Positions 1 to 5,495 of a stretch of DNA of 5,961 nucleotides are shown here, in pieces. The notes beneath the pieces are model-generated. The model had not been told where the DNA came from. It saw only the letters and a list, made by a program, of their open reading frames with translations, and ran no database searches. The position numbers and the translations under genes were made by a program. Position 1 is the first letter of the stretch. Each line of letters starts with the position of its first letter. The DNA comes from Comamonadaceae bacterium. GTDB lineage: Bacteria > Pseudomonadota > Gammaproteobacteria > Burkholderiales > Burkholderiaceae_C. The stretch lies in the NCBI GenBank assembly GCA_947458345.1, contig CANHBU010000130.1:1-5961 (forward strand), written 5' to 3'.

Positions 1-152
1 CTAAAGTGCAGCAGCAGGGCGTCCCAGACAAAAGCCCCTTGCGGAAAGCCGTGCAGGAACAGCATGAGGGGCCGACCTGGCTCGCCGGCGGCGCGGCAGG
101 CCAGGGTGATGCCGTGAGGCAGCGTGAGATCGAACCGCTCGATGCCGGTCAT
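1..152 (-). CDS. Alpha/beta-hydrolase fold protein, N-terminal fragment
   Basis: This is the first 50 codons of a leftward gene that leaves the window. The reading begins MTGIERFDLTLPHGI. A beta-strand followed by HGFP (about residues 31-37, LFLHGFP) and then a WDALL segment is the typical oxyanion-hole region of alpha/beta hydrolases such as epoxide hydrolase-like and haloalkane dehalogenase-like enzymes. The nucleophile elbow, acid and catalytic histidine would lie outside the window, so the substrate cannot be predicted. The ATG overlaps the engB stop as ATGA (TGA at 149-151, ATG at 150-152). No clear Shine-Dalgarno precedes it, so translation is probably coupled to engB. The start choice is supported by this overlap and by the family-like N-terminal length before HGFP. 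The fold is seen in the sequence; the enzymatic role is unknown. Confidence 0.8.
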   Translation of the reverse strand, partial: MTGIERFDLTLPHGITLACRAAGEPGRPLMLFLHGFPQGAFVWDALLLHF

Positions 153-817
153 GCCGGATCTGCAGCCGGGATTTGCGGATGGGTCCAGTGCCAGAGGGTC
201 TGCGCGGCCTGCTCGACGCCCTGGCGTTTGAGGGCGGAAAACATCTGAACCTGGCCCCCGCCGGCTTGGAGCTGCACGATAGACAGCGCCCTGGCCGCTT
301 CGCTTCGGTTGAGCTTGTCGGCCTTGGTCAGAAGCACCAGGAAATGCAGACCTTGCTCTACCCGCGGCCGGATCACTTCAAGCAAGATGTCGTCGAGTTC
401 GGTCAGTCCCAGGCGCGCATCGCACAGCAGCACCACCGCGCGCAGGTTCTCGCGGGTGACCAGGTAGTTGGCCATGACGCGCTGCCAGCGCAGCTTGGCC
501 TGCTTGGGCACCGCCGCGTAGCCATATCCGGGCAGGTCGGCCAGCACGGCGTCGGTCAAGCCTTGCTTGCCCAGCGAGAACAGGTTGATGCTTTGCGTGC
601 GCCCGGGTGTCTTGGAGGCAAAGGCCAGTCGGTTTTGCTGCGTCAATGTGTTGATGCAGGTCGATTTGCCGGCGTTGGAGCGGCCTACAAAGGCAATCTC
701 GGCGACATCGATTGCCGGCAAGTGCTCCAGCTGCGGTGCGGTGGTCAGAAAGCGTGCGGTGTGCAGCCAACCCAGGGCCAACTTGGCGTCGACGCGGACC
801 GGCTCGGTGGGTGTCAT
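149..817 (-). CDS. engB: Ribosome biogenesis GTP-binding protein EngB (YihA/YsxC)
   Basis: EngB is a TrmE-Era-EngA-EngB-type GTPase needed for late assembly of the large ribosomal subunit, acting in the cytoplasm and essential in several bacteria. All five GTPase motifs are present in the 222-residue product. G1 is GRSNAGKS (45-52), the G2 threonine region is TPGRTQ (70-75), G3 is DLPGYG (94-99), G4 is TKAD (164-167) and G5 is SALKRQG (194-200). The length is normal for the family, with a short C-terminal tail ending IPAADPA. I chose ATG at 817. An in-frame TTG at 826 would add only three residues, and neither has a good ribosome binding site. The stop overlaps the downstream hydrolase start by 4 bp, indicating a two-gene leftward unit. 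The gene is divergent from cytochrome c4. Function is confident from the motifs. Confidence 0.96.
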   Translation of the reverse strand: MTPTEPVRVDAKLALGWLHTARFLTTAPQLEHLPAIDVAEIAFVGRSNAGKSTCINTLTQQNRLAFASKTPGRTQSINLFSLGKQGLTDAVLADLPGYGYAAVPKQAKLRWQRVMANYLVTRENLRAVVLLCDARLGLTELDDILLEVIRPRVEQGLHFLVLLTKADKLNRSEAARALSIVQLQAGGGQVQMFSALKRQGVEQAAQTLWHWTHPQIPAADPA

Positions 818-827
818 AGCGGGCAAA

Positions 828-853
828 GTTTAGGGCAGGGGTTTAGGCAGTGG
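828..853. repeat. Short imperfect tandem repeat next to engB start
   Basis: Two adjacent near-copies of about 13 bp, each starting GTTTAGG (828-834 and 841-847) and continuing GCAGGG or CAGTGG, lie 10-35 bp upstream of the engB ATG. On the engB strand the core reads CCTAAAC twice. It could be a slippage duplication or a pair of protein-binding half sites; nothing in the sequence decides between them. Confidence 0.4.
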
Positions 854-956
854 GATGGGCGGTGGCCGACGCAGGCGATCGACTGGCGTGCGATCGATCG
901 AGCCCTTGGAGTCTGGGCAGTCGCGGCGGCGGCACGAACAGACTCGGCTCCCATCG

Positions 957-984
957 ATTGTGGCCGCAGTTCGACCCGGTCAAT
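957..984 (-). promoter_or_regulatory. Candidate sigma-70 promoter for engB
   Basis: On the minus strand, TTGACC (979-984, 5 of 6 to TTGACA) is followed after 16 bp by CACAAT (957-962, 4 of 6 to TATAAT). It points toward engB and would give a leader of about 130 nt before the ATG at 817. It overlaps the rightward candidate promoter for cytochrome c4. The call rests on hexamer matching alone. Confidence 0.35.
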
Positions 985-1000
985 GCACTCATTGTAAAAT
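971..1000 (+). promoter_or_regulatory. Candidate sigma-70 promoter for cytochrome c4
   Basis: TAAAAT (995-1000, 5 of 6 to TATAAT) lies 18 bp after TCGACC (971-976, 4 of 6 to TTGACA). The stretch around the -10 is AT-rich in an otherwise GC-rich spacer. Transcription from here would start near 1007 and leave a leader of about 54 nt before the ATG at 1061. The match is moderate and based only on hexamers. Confidence 0.45.
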
Positions 1001-1060
1001 CGGGCGTTTGCCGTCTGCATCACCGGCCCCCGAATTTTGCGTTCATCAAAAAGCGTCCCT

Positions 1061-1693
1061 ATGAAGCTGCTCGCCTCCACTCTCTTGGCTGCCCTGCTGG
1101 CCCTGTCAGCTCCCCTGGTTCAAGCCGCCAATGCGGCGCCCAAGGCGCCAGCCAAACCCGACTTGGTCGCAGGCGAGGCCAGGTTCACCGCTGCTTGCGC
1201 GGCTTGCCATGGTGCCGATGGCAACTCGGGCTCGCCTGTCAATCCCAAGCTGGCCCAGCAGCACCCCGAGTACTTGATCAAGCAGCTCAAGGAGTTCAAG
1301 TCAGGCGTGCGCAAGAACGCGGTCATGCAAGGCCTGGCCGCCGGTCTGTCCGACGAAGATATGAAGAACATTTCGTTTTGGCTGGCCAGCAAGAAAGCCA
1401 AGCCCGGCTTTGCCAAGGACAAGGACTTGGTTGCGCTGGGCGAGCGCATTTACCGCGGCGGCGTGGCCGATCGTCAGATTGCTGCCTGTGCCGGCTGCCA
1501 CAACCCGAGCGGTGCGGGCAACCCTGCGCAGTACCCCCGTCTGGGCGGACAGCACGCCGAGTACACCGCTGCGCAGCTGACGGCTTACCGCGATGGCGGT
1601 CGGGGCAACAGCCTGCAGATGAGCCAAGTTGCGGCCAAGCTCAACGACCGAGAAATCCGGGCCCTGGCGGACTACATTGCCGGCCTGCGTTAA
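1061..1693 (+). CDS. Periplasmic dihaem cytochrome c4
   Basis: The 210-residue product is a small two-domain electron carrier that passes electrons to terminal oxidases in the periplasm. Residues 1-22 form a Sec signal peptide (MKLL, a hydrophobic Ala/Leu core, then VQA before the likely cleavage). Domain 1 carries CAACH (46-50) and domain 2 carries CAGCH (143-147). The probable sixth-ligand methionines are M89 in NAVMQG and M187 in LQMSQV. Each is followed by the family's helix pattern (LSDEDM..ISFWLAS and LNDREIRALADYI). The repeated domain plan and total length fit cytochrome c4. I chose the ATG at 1061 because it starts the signal peptide directly; an in-frame TTG at 1037 would add eight non-signal residues. 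No good Shine-Dalgarno precedes it. It is followed by a hairpin and a strong terminator, so it is probably mostly monocistronic. Its haems would be attached by the ResB-CcsA machinery encoded next. Confidence 0.95.
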   Translation: MKLLASTLLAALLALSAPLVQAANAAPKAPAKPDLVAGEARFTAACAACHGADGNSGSPVNPKLAQQHPEYLIKQLKEFKSGVRKNAVMQGLAAGLSDEDMKNISFWLASKKAKPGFAKDKDLVALGERIYRGGVADRQIAACAGCHNPSGAGNPAQYPRLGGQHAEYTAAQLTAYRDGGRGNSLQMSQVAAKLNDREIRALADYIAGLR

Positions 1694-1696
1694 ACA

Positions 1697-1721
1697 GGGC
1701 GCGCGCAAAAGCGCGTTGTCC
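1697..1721 (+). other. GC-rich hairpin just after the cytochrome c4 stop
   Basis: CGCGC (1702-1706) pairs with GCGCG (1711-1715) around an AAAA tetraloop. The stem extends outward through wobble pairs and one bulge to GG/CC at 1697-1698 and 1720-1721. It begins four bases after the stop codon and has no T-tract, so it is not itself a standard intrinsic terminator. A role as a 3'-end stabilising or exonuclease-blocking stem of the cytochrome transcript is inferred. Confidence 0.5.
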
Positions 1722-1822
1722 AAAGGGACTCGACCTGTAGGGGCTTGGTCCGATCGCTTGGGGCCGTTACAGTGCGTGATGGCCTCGGTGGAATTTGCCC
1801 TGAAACATCACAAGCGGACGGG

Positions 1823-1855
1823 CGGGCCTTCCATGAGGAGAGGCCCGTTTTTTTT
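1823..1855 (+). terminator. Strong rho-independent terminator
   Basis: CGGGCCT (1823-1829) pairs perfectly with AGGCCCG (1841-1847). TCC/GGA (1830-1832 with 1837-1839, one bulged G) can extend the stem to an ATGA loop. Eight uninterrupted T residues follow (1848-1855). It ends rightward transcription about 160 bp after the cytochrome c4 stop and 50 bp before the resB start. Confidence 0.93.
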
Positions 1856-1905
1856 GAGCGGTCGCCCTGCCTTGAGGCGGCCTTGGCGCTGAGGTTTGGG
1901 CACGC

Positions 1906-4047
1906 ATGAGCACCGACACCACCGACTTCGAACCGTCTGCTGCACCCGCAGGAGCCGGTGTGGGCAAGGGCTTGCTCGAGTTGCTCTCGTCCATGCGCTT
2001 TTCCATATCGCTGTTGACGGTGATCTGCATCGCCTCCGTCATCGGCACCGTCATCAAGCAGGCAGAGCCCGCGGTCAACTATGTCAACCAGTTTGGCCCC
2101 TTTTGGGCGCAGCTCTTTGGCCAGCTCAACCTGTTTACGGTCTACAGCGCCTGGTGGTTCCTGCTGATCCTGGCCTTCCTGGTGATCAGCACCTCACTGT
2201 GCATTGCCCGCAACACGCCCAAGATACTGGTGGATATCCGGGCCTACAAGGAAAACATTCGCGAGCAAAGCTTCAGGGCGTTTGCACACCGAGCCCAGGC
2301 TGCCTTGGGCGCTCCCGCACATCAGGCCGCGCAAGATTTCGGTCAGGCTTTGCGTCAGGGCGGCTGGAACGTCAAGCTGCAACAGCGCGAACAGGGCTGG
2401 ATGGTGGCGGCCAAGAAGGGCGCGGCCAACAAGCTCGGTTACATCGCCGCCCACAGCGCGATCGTGATGGTGTGCATCGGCGGCTTGCTTGACGGCGACC
2501 TGATGGTGCGCATGCAGATGTGGTGGGGTGACAAGGCCGTCTTCAGCGGCGCCGGCATGATCGCCGATGTGCCCGCTCAGTACCGGCTCAGCCCATCGAA
2601 CCCCACCTTTCGCGGCAACATCTTGGTTGGCGAAGGCACCCACTCGAGCACCGCCTTGCTGGCCCAGCCCGGCGGCGTGGTCTTGCAGGAGCTGCCTTTT
2701 TCGATCGAGCTGCGCAAGTTCATCGTCGAGTACTACTCGACCGGCATGCCCAAGCTGTTTGCCAGCGAGATCGTCATTCACGACAAACAAACCGGTGAGG
2801 CGATCGAGAAACGGGTAGAAGTCAATCACCCCGTGCGTCACCGCGGCATCGATATTTTTCAGTCCGGTTTTGATGACGGCGGCTCGCGCGTGACCTTGCG
2901 GGCCGTTCCCATGGGCGCGCCGGTTGTCCCTTTCGAGGTCAGCGGGGTGATCGGCGGATCGACCCCTTTGTCCAATGGCCATGAGAAGATGACCCTGGAG
3001 TTTTCAGGTCTGCGCGTGATCAATGTGGAGAACCTGGGCAAAACGGTCAACGACCCCCGTCAGGAAGGCGAGTCCCGGATGGCCCATGCCCTCGATCAGC
3101 GCATGGGTGCAGCCAACAAGACCACCTCGCGCAAGGATTTGCGCAATGTGGGCCCGAGTGTGAGCTACAAATTGCGCGATGCGGCAGGACAGGCGCGCGA
3201 GTACAACAATTACATGTTGCCGGTGCTACTCGACGATCAGCCGGACACCGTGCCGATCTTTTTGCTGGGCGTGCGCGAGACCCCCGCCGATGAGTTTCAG
3301 TACCTGCGCATCCCGGCCGACCCCGAGGGGACCAAGCAGACCTTCCTGCTCACCCGTCAGGCTCTGCAGGATGAGGCCTTGCGCCAGCAAGCGGTTGACC
3401 GCTATGTGCGTCAGGCCATCCCGGCGCACCGCAGCGACATGGCCTCGCAACTGTCCGCCTCGGCCCAGCGTGCTCTGACCTTGTACGCCGGCGCCGAGCC
3501 ACAGCCCGGCGCGTCAGGCAGCAACGGCAAACCGGCGGCCGGTCTGCAAGCGATCTCCGACTTTATGGAGGCCAACGTGCCGCAGGCCGAGCGCGAAAAA
3601 GCCAGCGAGGTGCTGATCCGCATCCTCAACGGCGTGCTGTTCGAGTTGGTGCAGATGAGCCGTCAGAAGGCGGGCCTGCCGCCGCTGGAGCCCAGCCAGA
3701 AAACGCAAAACTTCATGGCCCAGGCCGTGCTCAGTTGGTCCGATGCCACCTTCTATCCGGCGCCCATGACCTTCGAGCTCAAAGACTTCGAGCAGGTGCA
3801 GGCCAGTGTCTTCCAGGTGGCGCGGGCGCCGGGGCGCAATATTGTTTACCTGGGCTGCCTATTGCTGATTCTGGGGATCTTTGCGATGCTTTACGTGCGC
3901 GATCGGCGTCTGTGGATCTGGCTGGAGCCCGCGGCCGACGGACAAGGCTCTCGTGCCAGCATGGCCTTGTCGAGCAACCGCAAGACGCTCGAAGGCGACA
4001 AAGAATTTGAACACTTGAAGAGCCGACTTTTTCAGGGGGCCACATGA
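1906..4047 (+). CDS. resB: Cytochrome c biogenesis protein ResB (Ccs1), System II
   Basis: ResB works with CcsA to move haem across the cytoplasmic membrane and deliver it to reduced CXXCH apocytochromes outside. The 713-residue product has four predicted membrane segments at about 32-50, 80-100, 177-197 and 644-664. A very large external domain (about 198-643) lies between the last two, with a short cytoplasmic tail (665-713) ending FEHLKSRL. H183 in the third segment (YIAAHSAI) matches the position of the membrane haem-ligand histidine of this family. The family-like segments VNHPVRHRGIDIFQS (306-320) and NVGPSVSYKLRD (414-425) are visible. The four cysteines (C41, C99, C190, C651) all fall in or at the edge of membrane segments. 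The product is longer than Bacillus ResB (roughly 540 residues as I recall), mainly through Ala/Gln-rich sequence around 480-600. GAGG at 1891-1894 is a distant ribosome binding site. The stop overlaps the ccsA start as ATGA. Confidence 0.95.
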   Translation: MSTDTTDFEPSAAPAGAGVGKGLLELLSSMRFSISLLTVICIASVIGTVIKQAEPAVNYVNQFGPFWAQLFGQLNLFTVYSAWWFLLILAFLVISTSLCIARNTPKILVDIRAYKENIREQSFRAFAHRAQAALGAPAHQAAQDFGQALRQGGWNVKLQQREQGWMVAAKKGAANKLGYIAAHSAIVMVCIGGLLDGDLMVRMQMWWGDKAVFSGAGMIADVPAQYRLSPSNPTFRGNILVGEGTHSSTALLAQPGGVVLQELPFSIELRKFIVEYYSTGMPKLFASEIVIHDKQTGEAIEKRVEVNHPVRHRGIDIFQSGFDDGGSRVTLRAVPMGAPVVPFEVSGVIGGSTPLSNGHEKMTLEFSGLRVINVENLGKTVNDPRQEGESRMAHALDQRMGAANKTTSRKDLRNVGPSVSYKLRDAAGQAREYNNYMLPVLLDDQPDTVPIFLLGVRETPADEFQYLRIPADPEGTKQTFLLTRQALQDEALRQQAVDRYVRQAIPAHRSDMASQLSASAQRALTLYAGAEPQPGASGSNGKPAAGLQAISDFMEANVPQAEREKASEVLIRILNGVLFELVQMSRQKAGLPPLEPSQKTQNFMAQAVLSWSDATFYPAPMTFELKDFEQVQASVFQVARAPGRNIVYLGCLLLILGIFAMLYVRDRRLWIWLEPAADGQGSRASMALSSNRKTLEGDKEFEHLKSRLFQGAT

Positions 4048-5372
4048 GCAGTACATTGGGGCGGGGCGGTATCGTTCTGCGTGAGAGCTTTTTTTCCCGC
4101 CGGTCGATCTGGGAATGGCTGTTTGCCGCATTGGTGACGGCCGGCGGCTTGTTTGCGCTGACGCAGTACCAGCACGCCATGGACAGCTACGAAAAAGCCA
4201 TCTTGGTGGGCGTGATTCCCTGCGCCATCTGGCTGGGCTGGTTCTGGCGACCTTTGCAAGGGCTGATGGTGGGCGTGGCACTGGCCTGCCTGCTGGCTAT
4301 TTATTCCTATCAAGGCGATCTGGCCCGTGCCGAGCAGGTCTTTTGGCTCAAGTACTTCTTGTCGAGTCAATCGGCCATCTTGTGGATGTCGGTGCTGTTT
4401 TTCATGAGCACGGTGTTTTACTGGTTGCCCGTGCTGATTAAGGGGCAGGGCGGCACGCTGGAGTTGCTGGGCTCGCGCCTGGCTTGGTCTGCGGTGACCA
4501 TGGCCTTGATCGGCACGATGGTGCGCTGGTACGAGGGCCATCAGATGGGCCCGGACATCGGTCATATTCCGGTGAGCAACCTCTACGAGGTGTTCGTGCT
4601 GTTTTGCTGGATGACTGCGCTTTTTTATCTGTATTTCGAACAACAGTACCAGACGCGCAGCCTGGGGGCCATGGTCATGCTGGTGGTCAGCGCGGCCGTC
4701 GGTTTTCTGCTTTGGTACACGCTGGTGCGTGAAGCCCATGAAATTCAGCCCTTGGTGCCGGCGCTCAAGAGCTGGTGGATGAAGCTGCATGTGCCCGCCA
4801 ATTTTGTCGGCTACGGCATGTTTTCCCTGGCGGCCATGGTCTCGCTGGGCTACCTGATCAAACAGCAGGCGCAGCAGACGCGCTGGCACAAGCTGGCACC
4901 GCTGTGGTTGCTGGGCTTGCTGATTTGCCTGGTGCCTCTGGTGTTTCGCAAATCGTCGTACGAAGCCGGCGGCATGTACTGGATGGGCTACATCACCGTC
5001 TCGGCGGCGATCGCCGCCCTCATGGTGGTGGCGCGCAAGGCGATCGCAGCGCGGCTGCCAAGCTACGAGATCATGGACGATGTGATGTACAAGTCCATCG
5101 CGGTGGGTTTTGCGTTCTTTACCATCGCCACCGTGCTGGGCGCCTTGTGGGCGGCCGAGGCCTGGGGCGGTTACTGGAGCTGGGACCCCAAGGAAACCTG
5201 GGCATTGATCGTCTGGCTCAATTACGCCGCTTGGCTGCACATGCGCCTGATGAAGGGACTGCGCGGCACGGTGGCTGCCTGGTGGGCTCTGGCCGGCCTG
5301 GGGGTGACCACCTTTGCGTTCCTGGGCGTCAACATGTTCCTCTCGGGGCTGCACAGCTACGGCGAGCTCTGA
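4044..5372 (+). CDS. ccsA: Cytochrome c biogenesis protein CcsA (also named CcsB), System II
   Basis: This is the haem-handling WWD-domain partner of ResB in the cytochrome c synthase complex of the cytoplasmic membrane. The 442-residue protein has about 13 hydrophobic segments, a count that puts the N-terminus inside and the C-terminus outside. The tryptophan-rich WWD motif with DPKETW is at 374-386. Likely external haem-ligand histidines are H249 (KLHVPANFVGYG) before it and H437 (SGLHSYGEL) near the C-terminus; H399 is the candidate membrane ligand. The family motif NLYE is at 179-182. Two features look extra relative to a compact CcsA: three N-terminal membrane segments within residues 1-90, and a pair of segments at about 285-330. 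All four cysteines (C60, C82, C188, C295) are in hydrophobic segments. The ATG overlaps the resB stop by 4 bp, and AGGGGG (4034-4039) is a close ribosome binding site, so the two proteins are probably co-translated. Some annotators call this gene ccsB. Confidence 0.95.
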   Translation: MSSTLGRGGIVLRESFFSRRSIWEWLFAALVTAGGLFALTQYQHAMDSYEKAILVGVIPCAIWLGWFWRPLQGLMVGVALACLLAIYSYQGDLARAEQVFWLKYFLSSQSAILWMSVLFFMSTVFYWLPVLIKGQGGTLELLGSRLAWSAVTMALIGTMVRWYEGHQMGPDIGHIPVSNLYEVFVLFCWMTALFYLYFEQQYQTRSLGAMVMLVVSAAVGFLLWYTLVREAHEIQPLVPALKSWWMKLHVPANFVGYGMFSLAAMVSLGYLIKQQAQQTRWHKLAPLWLLGLLICLVPLVFRKSSYEAGGMYWMGYITVSAAIAALMVVARKAIAARLPSYEIMDDVMYKSIAVGFAFFTIATVLGALWAAEAWGGYWSWDPKETWALIVWLNYAAWLHMRLMKGLRGTVAAWWALAGLGVTTFAFLGVNMFLSGLHSYGEL

Positions 5373-5389
5373 TCAATGGAGCGATGCCG

Positions 5390-5405
5390 GGCTGCTTGAG
5401 CAGCC
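5390..5405 (+). other. Small perfect hairpin after ccsA
   Basis: GGCTGC (5390-5395) and GCAGCC (5400-5405) form a 6-bp perfect stem with a TTGA loop, 18 bp after the ccsA stop. Only a broken T stretch (TTGTG) follows, so termination would be weak at best. It may partly separate the resB-ccsA message from msrP or protect its 3' end. Confidence 0.4.
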
Positions 5406-5459
5406 TTGTGCAGGGGCATGGTTGCGGTCGGTGCGCGTACTCGGGTATTGAATTGCCTG

Positions 5460-5465
5460 TCTAAT
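5460..5465 (+). promoter_or_regulatory. Possible -10 element for msrP
   Basis: TCTAAT (5 of 6 to TATAAT) lies 31 bp before the msrP ATG and would place a start near 5472 with a leader of about 24 nt. No convincing -35 hexamer is found 16-18 bp upstream. If real, it would need an activator or another sigma factor. This is a weak call. Confidence 0.22.
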
Positions 5466-5484
5466 TGGCACTGTCTCGACATTT

Positions 5485-5489
5485 AGGAG
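5485..5489 (+). promoter_or_regulatory. Strong ribosome binding site for msrP
   Basis: AGGAG sits 6 nt before the ATG at 5496. It decides the start over the ATG at 5491, which is only 1 nt from the AGGAG and reaches a stop after three codons. It is the best Shine-Dalgarno match I noted before any gene start in the window. Confidence 0.85.
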
Positions 5490-5495
5490 CATGCC

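Noticed and set aside
824..826. TTG as the engB start codon
   Set aside because: It adds only three residues and has no better ribosome binding site than the ATG at 817, which is preferred.
875..900. Repeated GCGATCGA (875-882, 890-897) and the palindrome CGATCGATCG (891-900) in the divergent spacer
   Set aside because: These are short, low-complexity GATC-rich repeats with no match to a regulator site I can name. They could be methylation sites but are too common to call.
173..997. A 274-codon plus-strand open frame antisense to engB
   Set aside because: It has no recognisable domain and lies opposite a gene with all five GTPase motifs. Codon bias explains the absence of stops.
850..1740. 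A 296-codon plus-strand open frame overlapping cytochrome c4 in another frame
   Set aside because: It is Arg/Gly/Cys-rich without a domain, while the other frame encodes a signal peptide and two CXXCH motifs.
1779..1892. A possible small coding region starting at ATG 1779, after cytochrome c4
   Set aside because: It reads through the terminator stem and T-tract, has no good ribosome binding site and no recognisable product.
2194..2982. A 262-codon minus-strand open frame inside resB
   Set aside because: It is low-complexity, His/Ala/Gly-rich sequence opposite a confident ResB coding region.
5003..5018. A perfect 16-bp palindrome containing GCGATCGC, with a second GCGATCGC at 5040-5047
   Set aside because: It falls in codons for an Ala-Ala-Ile-Ala-Ala stretch and is explained by G/C-ending codon choice. 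Two copies in one gene are not evidence for a HIP1-like repeat family.
4032..5354. A 440-codon open frame on the minus strand covering almost all of ccsA
   Set aside because: Its product is rich in His, Gln, Arg and Pro with no recognisable domain, as expected for the antisense of a GC-rich membrane protein gene. The plus strand carries clear CcsA motifs.
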